Origin: an uncultured Fulvivirga sp.
Lineage (GTDB): Bacteria > Bacteroidota > Bacteroidia > Cytophagales > Cyclobacteriaceae
Length of the DNA stretch: 64,000 nt
Assembly: GCA_947500555.1 (NCBI GenBank)
Contig: CANMSE010000003.1
Span: forward strand, 62,001-126,000
Reading direction: 5' to 3'
In this document: positions 8,762 through 17,963 of the stretch, in pieces
Position numbering within the stretch: position 1 is the first letter of the stretch
Layout of the letters: each line of letters begins with the position of its first letter
Translations under genes and position numbers: made by a program
Notes under the pieces: model-generated
What the model was told of the DNA's origin: nothing
The model's input: the letters and a program-made list of their open reading frames with translations, nothing else
Databases searched by the model: none

Positions 8762-11700
8762 TGTTCAAACGGTAAGAGTATTCAATTTTCTCCATTAACG
8801 TATGATCATTATTTCTTAAATTAATAAGTCTGCTTTTTTCATCGTAATCATAATAGGTAGTTACCCCATTATTATCAACCTGAGATATTAGCCCTACGTT
8901 ATCCTCAATATAAAAAGATGTAAAAAACACATTCGAACGATCAGGAATGATTCTAATTTCATCAATTAGCGCGGTTCCTTCAATTGAAAAAGGAGTTCCA
9001 TCTGAATCGAAAACTAGTCTCTCCCATATATTTCCTGCAGTTTTAGATACTCCATTTATAATGACATTGCCATCCCTTGCAAAAAGACTAATTTTATAAT
9101 TACCTGAAGGTAACGTATTGGTATAGCTGACTCCACCTCCTGGCTGCGAAGACAGCGTTTTAATTGTAACTCCAGATTTAGACTCTTTATTTGAAAGGCG
9201 TGTTTTAACACCTGTTGCAGTAGCCGAAATACCTGATGTGCCTATTGACCAATTATTAGAGGTTGCTTGCTCGAAACTGCAATAGTCTACCTCATCATGT
9301 TTTGCATTGACAATTTTACTCACCACATTTTTACCATCTCTATCCCATAAGTATGATGTATATAATCCTGATAAATGGCTGTATTCCTCAATTATATTCC
9401 CAAGAGCATCATATTTAAATGTTCTTGATGGAATACTTTCATCAGTTTTGTTATCAAAGGTTATTTCCGAAGAAGGCTTAGTACTATACCCCACTTCAGG
9501 GTTTAAATGTGGGTTATAATTATTATAGTAATATTGAACTTTTGAAAGGGTACTACTTTGACCATCGGATTTAATAAGTTCTTCTTTTTTTGCTACTAAA
9601 TTATCATAGTTTCCTCTTATAATCATTTCATTATAGGCTATTTCAATTGCATTTAGAGGTGGAAATGTAAACGCATTTGGTGGGTAGATATAAGTTGTTT
9701 TCAGAATATCATCGCCTACCTCTTTTTTATTTTCAATAAGAAGTTGATAACCACCCTGCGAGGGAGCCAAAGTACTTGTTGCGTCAAAATATTTGAAAGT
9801 ACTATTGCTGATTTGTGAAGTGCCATTTAAACCAAATTTTGAATCAATTTGAGCTACTTTAGCTCGCCAAAAACTGGCGTAACTATACATTGAAGTGTTG
9901 GCATTTAAATCAAAGTGACTCATTGTTTGTTTTTGGCCATCCATTTCTGCCAAAAATTGCACCCACTTAACTTTAATATTATGTGCTGTGGTTGCTCGTA
10001 AATAAAAATCTTCGTATTGGTTCTCAGTTTTTTCTATTGAGACATAATTTACGAGATCTTCATCATACCGATACTTCTCTACACTTTTTAATAGACTTCT
10101 TACTCCTGGATTAGAACTATTGAAATAATTATATATAGTCAGTCCATTCTCAAGCCCATTTACCTCAACCGCCACTTGATCATATCCTATATGATGGCCT
10201 CTTATTCTACCAAAAGTATTGGAGGTGTTTGCTGCTGCATATAAACTTCCGCATAAATCTGTTGAGAAATAATCAGGGACATAATGCATTTTGTGACTGG
10301 TTTCATAATTTGGTTCAACGGGATTGCCATCGATACCCACAAAATTGTTATATGCCCGTAAGTACTTTAGATTATCTTTTGAATAATAAAATTTAGTGGT
10401 TTTGACTTTATCTGTTACTGCGTCATAGTCCCTTATTACTTTAATTCGGGCTCCACCTACAGTATTTCTAACCAAATAATCATCCATCAAATTTCTGTAA
10501 TAAACGGATGCTGAGATTACCACATCATCATATTGAAGGTTAGATCCCACGGAGCTTACAAGAATATATTTACCGGCAGCTAAAGGTTTGCTAATATCAG
10601 TACTGCCAAACTCATGGACATAATCATAAATATCGCTGACAGAGTTCTTGTATAGGCGAGCTCTGGTCGGAGGAGCGTATGGGCCATATGGATTACCTGG
10701 TGGCCAAAATGATGCGGATAGCTGAACAGTTTGTCCTTGTTCAATTTCAAAAATAGTCCTATCTACATTTGCAGGGTGTCCGACCAAACCTCCCGCTTCG
10801 TGATTGTCCCACATTTGACTAATAATTTGTTCTGCGGTACTCATTTCACCATGATTGTTCTCATCGGAATATGCGACACTTCTAGCATAACCGTCTACTG
10901 GATAATTATCAACTAATGTTGCCACTCTGTGAACTTCAAAATCAAACTCTGTCCATCCACCAGTAGGGTAGATAATTTTTTTAATTAGACCCCTTGCCGA
11001 AGTAGAATTAGATTCTCTGTTAGCCGAAGTGTAAGAATTGTTATGATAAGTAGTTTTATAACCTTCAGGAAGAGGGGGAATGAAACTACCTGCATTAGAA
11101 TTACCTCCATTTGGATACCCATAATGGTCAATCATATCAGTATAAAGCGGTAAAGAGCTATTATCATATTCAAATTTGTAAGGAGGCAATCCATTCTCTT
11201 GAATCTGATCGAGCCTCAGTCTATTTTTCGAAGAAATGCAATCTTCGCCATAGTGAGAAAAGGTTAAATCAAATGATTTTAGCAAACCGATTGAATCTTT
11301 AATTTTAATATTATAAAGTTTTCTCAACGGTGGAGTAAAGCCTGCCTGATAATCACACCTGCCATTATTAGTGCTTAGAAACTCAATGAAAACATTATTA
11401 CTATCCTCTAAAGACGTATTAGAATTATATGTTATTCCAAATAAGTAAATAGAAGTTGAGGCACCTATTTCGGACTGACTCATAGAGGTCTGGGGGTAAT
11501 AACATGGTTCTCCTTGATGATTATTCTTTGGGGGGATAAACACAGATGAAACCATATTTGGATTGAAACTTATATCATAAGTTGAGTGACCATTTGAATC
11601 TAAATTTGGTAGATAAGAGAATGTTATTTTTTCTTTACTAGTCTCATTTTCGATGCTTGATAAATACCACGCTGTAGTAACATTTCCGGATAATTCAACC

Positions 11701-12389
11701 TTATTCAGGCCTCCGAAAGTGTATTTAATACCTTTTGGTGTTGTAAATACCCATACATCTTCAGCTCCAGGGGTTCTAGTTCCTGACATTGGGTTTTCTA
11801 TCTTCAAATCATAGTATGGTGAGGTTAGAGCTGTGAACCCATCTCCCGATCTAGCAAATGTGAGCGTACCTGAATATTCACCGAAATTAAAATGAAAAGC
11901 ATCAGGAACTAAATCAATTTCTCCCTGAGCACAATCTTGATAAAAATTATATCTATCATTATTGTAGTAGTCGCTAGATGTATAATGATATGAAGGATTC
12001 TGAAGTAGCTCCCAGGTTGCATATTGGTTGAAATACCCGTTTCCTTTTTCATCTGCAAGCCCCCTTATTGTTCTAGTAATAATACCACCGGCATTAAGAG
12101 TCCATCCCAATCCAACCCAACTAGCTATATCTCTTGTTTTGATTCCTTTCGAATCATAACTCATTGAAATAGGTAATGACAATTCTCTACCCTCTATTTG
12201 GTATATAGGAACTGATATATTAGGCGTTCCAGTGTTATAGCTAACAGGTGTGTCACCAAATTTAGCAATTGCAGCGGCTTCTGGCGATGGTGGAATAATG
12301 TCTTCAAAAATAGGGCTACCACCTGGCTGACTTTTGGCCACAAAAAAAGACAGTAAAATTAAAATTATAGCTAAATTAAATTTGACCAT
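8754..12389 (-). CDS. YD/RHS-repeat partner protein without RHS core (1211 aa)
   Basis: First gene of the RHS operon. A signal peptide (MVKFNLAIILILLSFFVAKSQ) precedes a segment typical of Bacteroidota RHS-family proteins: SPEAAAIAKFGDTPVSYNTG, then SVPIYQIEGRELSLPISMSYD and WVGLGWTLNAGGIITR. The rest is beta-rich with YD-like motifs, a carbohydrate-binding-like module near residues 1060-1160, and a final YD repeat (TTYYDYDEKSRLINLRN). It has no RHS-associated core and no toxin tail, so it ends where the partner gene continues. In toxin complexes such as Tc, B- and C-type YD-repeat proteins assemble together; a comparable two-part shell is an inference here. It overlaps the next gene by 8 bp. 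I saw no convincing promoter motif upstream. Confidence 0.85.
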   Translation of the reverse strand: MVKFNLAIILILLSFFVAKSQPGGSPIFEDIIPPSPEAAAIAKFGDTPVSYNTGTPNISVPIYQIEGRELSLPISMSYDSKGIKTRDIASWVGLGWTLNAGGIITRTIRGLADEKGNGYFNQYATWELLQNPSYHYTSSDYYNNDRYNFYQDCAQGEIDLVPDAFHFNFGEYSGTLTFARSGDGFTALTSPYYDLKIENPMSGTRTPGAEDVWVFTTPKGIKYTFGGLNKVELSGNVTTAWYLSSIENETSKEKITFSYLPNLDSNGHSTYDISFNPNMVSSVFIPPKNNHQGEPCYYPQTSMSQSEIGASTSIYLFGITYNSNTSLEDSNNVFIEFLSTNNGRCDYQAGFTPPLRKLYNIKIKDSIGLLKSFDLTFSHYGEDCISSKNRLRLDQIQENGLPPYKFEYDNSSLPLYTDMIDHYGYPNGGNSNAGSFIPPLPEGYKTTYHNNSYTSANRESNSTSARGLIKKIIYPTGGWTEFDFEVHRVATLVDNYPVDGYARSVAYSDENNHGEMSTAEQIISQMWDNHEAGGLVGHPANVDRTIFEIEQGQTVQLSASFWPPGNPYGPYAPPTRARLYKNSVSDIYDYVHEFGSTDISKPLAAGKYILVSSVGSNLQYDDVVISASVYYRNLMDDYLVRNTVGGARIKVIRDYDAVTDKVKTTKFYYSKDNLKYLRAYNNFVGIDGNPVEPNYETSHKMHYVPDYFSTDLCGSLYAAANTSNTFGRIRGHHIGYDQVAVEVNGLENGLTIYNYFNSSNPGVRSLLKSVEKYRYDEDLVNYVSIEKTENQYEDFYLRATTAHNIKVKWVQFLAEMDGQKQTMSHFDLNANTSMYSYASFWRAKVAQIDSKFGLNGTSQISNSTFKYFDATSTLAPSQGGYQLLIENKKEVGDDILKTTYIYPPNAFTFPPLNAIEIAYNEMIIRGNYDNLVAKKEELIKSDGQSSTLSKVQYYYNNYNPHLNPEVGYSTKPSSEITFDNKTDESIPSRTFKYDALGNIIEEYSHLSGLYTSYLWDRDGKNVVSKIVNAKHDEVDYCSFEQATSNNWSIGTSGISATATGVKTRLSNKESKSGVTIKTLSSQPGGGVSYTNTLPSGNYKISLFARDGNVIINGVSKTAGNIWERLVFDSDGTPFSIEGTALIDEIRIIPDRSNVFFTSFYIEDNVGLISQVDNNGVTTYYDYDEKSRLINLRNNDHTLMEKIEYSYRLNNE

Positions 12390-12553
12390 TGAAAGAATTA
12401 TTATTTACTTATGTAATAATAGTCGTTGAAATTTCGTTTTGAAAATCATTTTTATCTTTTTATTCATTGTATGCTGACTTAACAATCAAAAAGCTATATC
12501 GAGATTTTTCAATTTTAGTTGAGGTGATCTTTAATATCCCCTCAATAATTTTA

Positions 12554-12561
12554 TAATTTTG
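12554..12561 (+). promoter_or_regulatory. candidate -7 box for thyA (TAATTTTG)
   Basis: TAATTTTG matches the Bacteroidota -7 consensus TAnnTTTG and lies 26 bp before the thyA ATG. No TTG is present at the expected 17-23 bp upstream, so the call is weak. Confidence 0.35.
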
Positions 12562-12587
12562 AACTACCACTACGCAAAGCCAATTTT

Positions 12588-13382
12588 ATGAGACAGTACC
12601 TTGATTTAATGCAGGACGTTTTGGACACTGGTGTTCAAAAAGGAGACAGAACGGGAACAGGAACGATAAGTGTTTTTGGTAGACAATTAAGGTTTGATTT
12701 GCAGGAAGGTTTTCCTTTGGTGACTACCAAAAAACTTCACCTTAGATCTATCATCTACGAACTGTTATGGTTTTTAAATGGTGATACCAATGTTAAATAC
12801 CTTCAAGATAATGGCGTTTCCATTTGGGATGAATGGGCTGATGAAAACGGTAATCTAGGCCCTGTTTACGGGCACCAATGGAGAAGTTGGCCAACACCGC
12901 AAAATGGCACTGTGGATCAGATTACCAATGTATTGAATCAAATTAAAAACAATCCTAATTCGAGAAGGCATATAGTATCGGCCTGGAACCCGGCAGAAGT
13001 TGACAACATGGCGTTGCCACCGTGCCATGCGTTATTTCAGTTTTATGTAGCGGATGGTAAACTCTCATGTCAGTTGTACCAACGAAGTGCTGATTACTTT
13101 CTTGGTGTGCCATTCAATATCGCTTCATACTCTTTATTGGTGTATATGTTCGCGCAGCAATGTGATCTTGAACCAGGTGAGTTTATCTGGACTGGTGGAG
13201 ACGTTCATTTGTATAATAACCATGTGGAGCAAGCCACTTTACAGTTGACGCGAGAGCCATATGCGCTACCTCAACTGAATATTGCCAGAAAACCGGAAAG
13301 CATTTTTGATTATCAGTTTGAGGATTTCGAAATTGTTAACTATCAGTCTCACCCTACCATCAAGGCACCCATAGCTGTTTGA
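12588..13382 (+). CDS. thyA: thymidylate synthase
   Basis: Catalyses reductive methylation of dUMP to dTMP with 5,10-methylenetetrahydrofolate as methyl donor and reductant; cytosolic homodimer. At 264 aa it has exactly the usual ThyA length. Visible landmarks: the phosphate-binding Arg in GDRTGTGT (residue 21), [12 protein letters not shown] (Arg126-Arg127), the catalytic Cys146 in [12 protein letters not shown], and [14 protein letters not shown] with the dUMP-binding residues. The dihydrofolate reductase gene that often follows thyA is absent; the next gene is convergent and overlaps its 3' end by 23 bp. Confidence 0.97.
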   Translation: MRQYLDLMQDVLDTGVQKGDRTGTGTISVFGRQLRFDLQEGFPLVTTKKLHLRSIIYELLWFLNGDTNVKYLQDNGVSIWDEWADENGNLGPVYGHQWRSWPTPQNGTVDQITNVLNQIKNNPNSRRHIVSAWNPAEVDNMALPPCHALFQFYVADGKLSCQLYQRSADYFLGVPFNIASYSLLVYMFAQQCDLEPGEFIWTGGDVHLYNNHVEQATLQLTREPYALPQLNIARKPESIFDYQFEDFEIVNYQSHPTIKAPIAV

Positions 13383-14169
13383 TGTTACTAAGTGCTGGAT
13401 GATCAGTATCTAGTCGATCCGTTTTAAACTTTTCAAAAATGGATAGTCGAGCTACGTTTGTACAGAACACAGCTTGAATTCCTTCTAATTCACTTAGAGT
13501 TGCCCTCTGTTCTTGGACCTGAAAGTTTTTGATTATCACCTGGCGCATGACTCCATTGATACAGCCAGTCGCTAGGGGTGGGGTAAACAATTTATCCTGC
13601 TTAACCCAAAATAAATTAGAGGAAGAACATTCGGCAACATTCATTTGTTTATCGAGCAAGAAAAGCTCATCCAATTTTCTTTCTTTCTTTTCTATCGCAG
13701 CCAGGGTGTAAGGCAATGAACTTAGCGTCTTGAAAGGTGAAGTATTGGAGGGATGAAGAAAAACAGAATGTGAAGCCTCACTTTTCGTAATATATGTAAC
13801 CCTATCACCAGTCATGGGTTTGACGAAAACAACATATTCACTTTCCTGAGTAGTTGAACCATATCCTGGAATGTCCGAATTAACTCGCCACACAATTAGC
13901 TTAACTCTGGCACTCGTTAATTCATTAGCTTCCATCACCAGTTGCACTTCTTTTTCAACATCAATTTTTGGTATTGATAACCTGCAGACTTCTGCTGCAT
14001 TTTTAAGTCTTTTTAAATGCAAATCCAAATGAGAGACTTTTCCATTTTCAGCGATTAGTGTTTCGAAAATACCATCACCGAATTGAAAACCACGATTATA
14101 GAAGGACAGTCGATTATCTTGTTTAACTAACTGTCCGTTGTAGTTTATGATAGGAGACTTAACGATCAT
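13360..14169 (-). CDS. PLP-dependent class IV aminotransferase (PabC / BCAT / D-amino acid transaminase family)
   Basis: Fold-type IV PLP enzyme of 269 aa. Recognisable features: [16 protein letters not shown] near residues 23-38, the PLP-binding Lys147 in SPFKTLSSL, and the conserved Glu180 followed by CSSSNLFWV, which faces the cofactor. The family includes 4-amino-4-deoxychorismate lyase (PabC), branched-chain aminotransferase and D-amino acid transaminase; sequence reading alone does not decide among them. Its short length and its place beside the folate-dependent thyA favour a PabC-like role in p-aminobenzoate synthesis, but this is inference. The 3' end overlaps thyA tail to tail by 23 bp. 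Confidence 0.85.
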   Translation of the reverse strand: MIVKSPIINYNGQLVKQDNRLSFYNRGFQFGDGIFETLIAENGKVSHLDLHLKRLKNAAEVCRLSIPKIDVEKEVQLVMEANELTSARVKLIVWRVNSDIPGYGSTTQESEYVVFVKPMTGDRVTYITKSEASHSVFLHPSNTSPFKTLSSLPYTLAAIEKKERKLDELFLLDKQMNVAECSSSNLFWVKQDKLFTPPLATGCINGVMRQVIIKNFQVQEQRATLSELEGIQAVFCTNVARLSIFEKFKTDRLDTDHPALSNIKQLWVP

Positions 14170-14286
14170 GAAATTTTGTCCTGCTTATTGATTATTCAAA
14201 TTGAATATAAACCATTTATAATTAAAGGATGATCGCAAGATTAAAAATATAGTTAATATTGACGTGTTAATATTCGAATCAATTTA

Positions 14287-14964
14287 ATGGCAGAAAAAAG
14301 TAGTGTGTTTGATATGATAGGTCCTGTCATGATAGGTCCGTCAAGTTCGCATACGGCAGGAGTGGTGAGAATCGCTCGTGCAGCCATTCGAGTATTGGGC
14401 AGTAAGCCGGATGAAGCTACCATTACTTTCTACAATTCTTTTGCACGTACCTATGAAGGCCATGGAAGTGATAAAGCTATAATTGCAGGACTTCTGGATT
14501 ACAAGACTGATGACCCTAGAATCAAAACTTCCTTTGATCATGCTGAAGAAGCTGGTCTAAGCTATACCTTTAAATCAATAGGAAATGCTTCTACCATGCA
14601 TCCTAATACCATCAGACTAAATCTCAAGAAGGGTGATAAGCAAGTTGAAGTTGTTGGAGAAAGTAAAGGTGGTGGTGTAATCAATATTGCTGAAATTGAT
14701 GGCTTTAATGCCGATTTTTCTGCTGGTTTGCACACTTTGATAATTAAGGCTGGGGATACCAAAGGAAGTATTGCATCCATTGCACTTATTCTTTCTCATG
14801 ACGATTGTAATATTGCGACTATGAGTGTTTCCAGAAAAGGTAAGAATGATATTGCCTGTCTGGTAATTGAAATGGATTCAGGGCTGAAACCTGTAACACT
14901 TGACTACTTAAACAGTCTTAATTGGGTACGTGAAGTTATATACATACCAGATATTGATTTATAA
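14287..14964 (+). CDS. sdaAB: L-serine dehydratase, iron-sulfur-dependent, beta subunit
   Basis: Beta subunit of the two-chain Fe-S L-serine dehydratase, which converts L-serine to pyruvate and ammonia. At 225 aa it fits SdaAB of Gram-positive-type split enzymes. The signature IGPSSSHTAG appears at residues 17-26, and SKGGGVINI before an ACT domain at about 147-225 (HTLIIKAGDTKGSIASI) that binds serine in family members. The [4Fe-4S] cysteines belong to the alpha subunit, which is not in this window, so the two subunits are encoded apart. Only 11 nt separate it from the TolC-like gene, but a functional link is not obvious. Confidence 0.92.
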   Translation: MAEKSSVFDMIGPVMIGPSSSHTAGVVRIARAAIRVLGSKPDEATITFYNSFARTYEGHGSDKAIIAGLLDYKTDDPRIKTSFDHAEEAGLSYTFKSIGNASTMHPNTIRLNLKKGDKQVEVVGESKGGGVINIAEIDGFNADFSAGLHTLIIKAGDTKGSIASIALILSHDDCNIATMSVSRKGKNDIACLVIEMDSGLKPVTLDYLNSLNWVREVIYIPDIDL

Positions 14965-14975
14965 CAACATATTAA

Positions 14976-16442
14976 ATGAGATATATTAAGCTATTTGTAA
15001 TTTGTTTTTTGACCATAGGTGCAACGGCTCAGGATAATGAATGGACGCTTCAACAATGCATAGATTATGCACTAGAAAATAACCTAACTATTAAGAGGAG
15101 CGAGTTGAATGTTAAAAATGCTGATGTCAACCTTAAACAGGCTCAATTCAATCGATTGCCTAATTTGAACGCCAACGGATCTTATGCCTTTAGCTGGGGT
15201 AGATCAATTGATCCAACTACAAACTTATTTGTTGATAATCAGCGTATAGCCTCCTCAAACGCAAGTGCCAATAGTTCAGTGACACTTTTTAATGGATTGA
15301 ACCTTACCAATAGTGTTAAGCAAAATAAGTACGCTTATCTCTCTACGGAGAAGAGCTTTGAAGATGCTAAAAATGATGTTATCCTTAATGTGGTTACATT
15401 TTATACCAATGTGCTCTTTACTCGTGAGCTTTATGAGAATGCTATAAAACAGCTAGAATCTACTACACAGCAAGTAGAGCTAACAGAAAAACGTGTTGAA
15501 GCAGGTGCACTTCCTAAAGCTAATTTACTGGATTTATTAGCTCAAAAAGCTACTAACGAATTGAATAAGGTCAATCGGGAAAATGATTATAACAATGCCA
15601 GAATAAATCTAAAGCAGTCTTTGCAATTACCTCCGGAGCAAAGTATTGATATTGTCCTGCCAGACCTGGAGCTTGAAATTTCACCTGTTCTTGATGTCAC
15701 AGCCCTTGAGGTTTACAACATCGCACTTAACGGACAGCCGGATGTTCAGGCGGCACAATTAAATACGCAAAGTGCAGAGTATGGCCTAAAGGCCTCAGAA
15801 GGGGCTATGTTTCCAACTTTAAGCCTTAATGGGGGTCTGAGTACTCAGTTTTCAGACGCTTCTCAAGTTCCTACACAATTTGAAAATGCAGTATTTAGTG
15901 ACCCTGACATCACTGGTGGAGTAAATGCCCAATTATTTAATACAATTACTTTTGATCCGGGGACTGGAATTCAGACAGTTAATATACCTGCCAGATCGGC
16001 TAGTGGCTTTGAGACAATCTCATTTTCTGATCAGTATAATGACAATTTACGTAAATTCATAAGTCTTAATTTACAGATTCCTATTTTCAATAGATTTTTT
16101 GCTAGAAATAATGTTCAGCGTGCAGAGATCACCAGAAGTCAAGCTGTGATTACTGAAAAAGAAACCAAATATTTATTGTGGCAGACTATTGAGCAAGCTT
16201 ACAATAATGTAGAAGCTGCCGCTAAATCCTACGAGTCGTCTCAGAGGCAAGTAGATGCCAGAGAAGAATCCTTCAGAGTGATAAAGCAGCGTTACGAGCT
16301 TGGTGCTGTGAACTTCGTTGACTATCAGGTAGCAGAAAACGACCTTTTTCAGGCTAAATCAGATTTATTGAGAGCCAAATACGATTATATATTCAGACTT
16401 AAAATACTTGATTTCTATCAGGGAAAACCTTTAGACTTTTAA
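14976..16442 (+). CDS. TolC family outer membrane efflux protein
   Basis: Outer-membrane channel of a tripartite efflux system, 488 aa. Signal peptide MRYIKLFVICFLTIGATAQ, then WTLQQCIDYALENNLTIKRSELNV, the usual start of the first TolC repeat. Two long alpha-helical repeats follow, each rich in Gln, Asn and Ala, with typical second-repeat motifs (RVEAGALPKANLLDLLAQ and RYELGAVNFVDYQVAENDL). The next gene, 2 nt downstream, encodes the periplasmic adaptor, so the two form an operon. The inner-membrane pump that would complete the machine is not next to them. Confidence 0.93.
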   Translation: MRYIKLFVICFLTIGATAQDNEWTLQQCIDYALENNLTIKRSELNVKNADVNLKQAQFNRLPNLNANGSYAFSWGRSIDPTTNLFVDNQRIASSNASANSSVTLFNGLNLTNSVKQNKYAYLSTEKSFEDAKNDVILNVVTFYTNVLFTRELYENAIKQLESTTQQVELTEKRVEAGALPKANLLDLLAQKATNELNKVNRENDYNNARINLKQSLQLPPEQSIDIVLPDLELEISPVLDVTALEVYNIALNGQPDVQAAQLNTQSAEYGLKASEGAMFPTLSLNGGLSTQFSDASQVPTQFENAVFSDPDITGGVNAQLFNTITFDPGTGIQTVNIPARSASGFETISFSDQYNDNLRKFISLNLQIPIFNRFFARNNVQRAEITRSQAVITEKETKYLLWQTIEQAYNNVEAAAKSYESSQRQVDAREESFRVIKQRYELGAVNFVDYQVAENDLFQAKSDLLRAKYDYIFRLKILDFYQGKPLDF

Positions 16443-16444
16443 AC

Positions 16445-17830
16445 ATGGCAAAAAAGAAAAAATCTAATAAATGGCTCTACTATACAATTGGAGGCTTGAT
16501 CTTAATTGTGATATTATTAGTAGTTGCTAAATCTGCTGGTTGGATAGGCAAACCGAAAGAACTTGAAGTTGATTTGGCAACGGCTAAGCGAGTTTCAATT
16601 ATCGAAAAGGTAAGTGCATCGGGGCAGGTTCAGCCTGTTGTTGAGGTTAAATTGAGTTCTGAAGTTTCCGGAGAAATAATAAATCTTGAAGTAGAGGAAG
16701 GTGACCCGGTAAAGCAAGGGGAGCTTTTAGCTAAAATACGACCTGATAATTTTATTGCGGCAGTTGAACAGTCCAGAGCCTCATTAAATACTCAAAAAGC
16801 TAACTTAGCCTCATCCAGAGCTAGTTTATCCAGAGCTCAGGCCACTTTTCAAAGAGCTGAACTAGATTTCAAAAGACAAGAAGGCTTGTATAAAGAAAAA
16901 GTAATTTCAGAATCTGATTGGGAACTGGTAAGACAGAACTATGAGATTGCGAAGAATGACCTTGCCTCCGCAAAGGAATCAGTGGAAGCTTCAAGGTTCG
17001 TTGTAAAAAGCAGTGAAGCTCAATTGAGTCAGGCACAAGAAAATCTTCGAAGAGCTACTGTTATATCGCCTATGACGGGTACTGTCTCGAAATTGAATGT
17101 TGAGAAAGGCGAGACCGTGCTCGGTACACAGCAGTTCCAGGGAACCGAAATGATGCGAATCGCTGATTTAAATCAAATGGAAGTACGTGTCAATGTAAAT
17201 GAAAACGACATTATTCGTGTAGCTCTAAATGATACTGTACTGATAGATGTAGATTCTTACAGCCATCTGGAAAAGGAATTTAAGGGATTGGTGACTGCTA
17301 TAGCTAATACAGCTAATGATAAAGCTTCGGCTGACGCAGTAACTGAATTTGAAGTAAGAATTAAAATACTTAACTCATCGTACGCTGATCTGGTTGCTGA
17401 AGGCAATAAATACCCTTTCAGACCGGGTATGACAGCAAGTGTTGAGATTGTCACTGAACGCAAAGAGAATGTTCTTTCAGTTCCACTATCGTCTGTTACA
17501 ACACGTAAGCCCGGAGAGAAAAAAGGTTTTGGTAAAAAAAGTGAAGATGATAAACCTAAGACCACGGGAGCAAAGGCTGATGTAGAAATTAAAGAAGTAG
17601 TTTTTGTTAAAGAAGAAGGTAAGGCAAAAATGGTTGAGGTTAAAACTGGAATCAGCGATTACGAAAATATTGAGATATTAAGTGGAGTAGAAGAGAATGC
17701 CGAAGTCGTCTCCGGGCCATTCCTGGTAGTTACTAAACGCCTGAATGACGGTGATGCGATAACCTCTTCGGAAAAGGAAAAAGAGAGTGATAAAGAGGAT
17801 GTAGAGGAGAGTGACTCTGAAGACGAGTAA
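16445..17830 (+). CDS. efflux periplasmic adaptor subunit (membrane fusion protein, MacA/HlyD-like)
   Basis: Periplasmic adaptor linking an inner-membrane pump to TolC. One N-terminal membrane anchor (WLYYTIGGLILIVILLVVA, about residues 10-28). The biotinyl-lipoyl half-motifs are EVSGEIINLEVEEGDPVKQGELLAKI and later VISPMTGTVSKLNVEKGETV, separated by a coiled-coil hairpin of about 120 residues (ASLNTQKANLASSRASL and similar). A beta-barrel domain follows, with FRPGMTASVEIVTERKENVL. Odd features: a Lys-rich insert (KPGEKKGFGKKSEDD) in the membrane-proximal domain and an acidic Lys/Glu/Ser/Asp C-terminus (SDKEDVEESDSEDE). MacA-type adaptors usually precede a MacB-type ABC permease, but here a terminator follows. 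Confidence 0.92.
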   Translation: MAKKKKSNKWLYYTIGGLILIVILLVVAKSAGWIGKPKELEVDLATAKRVSIIEKVSASGQVQPVVEVKLSSEVSGEIINLEVEEGDPVKQGELLAKIRPDNFIAAVEQSRASLNTQKANLASSRASLSRAQATFQRAELDFKRQEGLYKEKVISESDWELVRQNYEIAKNDLASAKESVEASRFVVKSSEAQLSQAQENLRRATVISPMTGTVSKLNVEKGETVLGTQQFQGTEMMRIADLNQMEVRVNVNENDIIRVALNDTVLIDVDSYSHLEKEFKGLVTAIANTANDKASADAVTEFEVRIKILNSSYADLVAEGNKYPFRPGMTASVEIVTERKENVLSVPLSSVTTRKPGEKKGFGKKSEDDKPKTTGAKADVEIKEVVFVKEEGKAKMVEVKTGISDYENIEILSGVEENAEVVSGPFLVVTKRLNDGDAITSSEKEKESDKEDVEESDSEDE

Positions 17831-17850
17831 ACTAAATGATCATTAGAATT

Positions 17851-17883
17851 AAGCCATCCGCTAGCTAGCAGATGGCTTTTTTA
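17851..17883 (+). terminator. intrinsic terminator after TolC-adaptor operon
   Basis: AAGCCATC pairs with GATGGCTT (8 bp) around a self-complementary GCTAGCTAGC centre, followed by six T. It lies 20 bp after the adaptor stop codon and closes the operon before the glycosyltransferase gene. Confidence 0.8.
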
Positions 17884-17963
17884 TTGATTTACACTTAAGA
17901 AACATGCTGGTAATAGAGTTTGTGTGAGAGCAATATTCAAACTAATTTCACTTTTCTAAACTG

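Noticed and set aside
12397-12420. AT-only inverted repeat ATTATTA...TAATAAT just upstream of the RHS partner gene
   Set aside because: Only A and T in 7-bp arms with a 10-nt loop; expected by chance in AT-rich DNA.
17257-17565. 102-aa minus-strand ORF in the adaptor gene
   Set aside because: Shadow of the adaptor frame; no start context or conserved motif.
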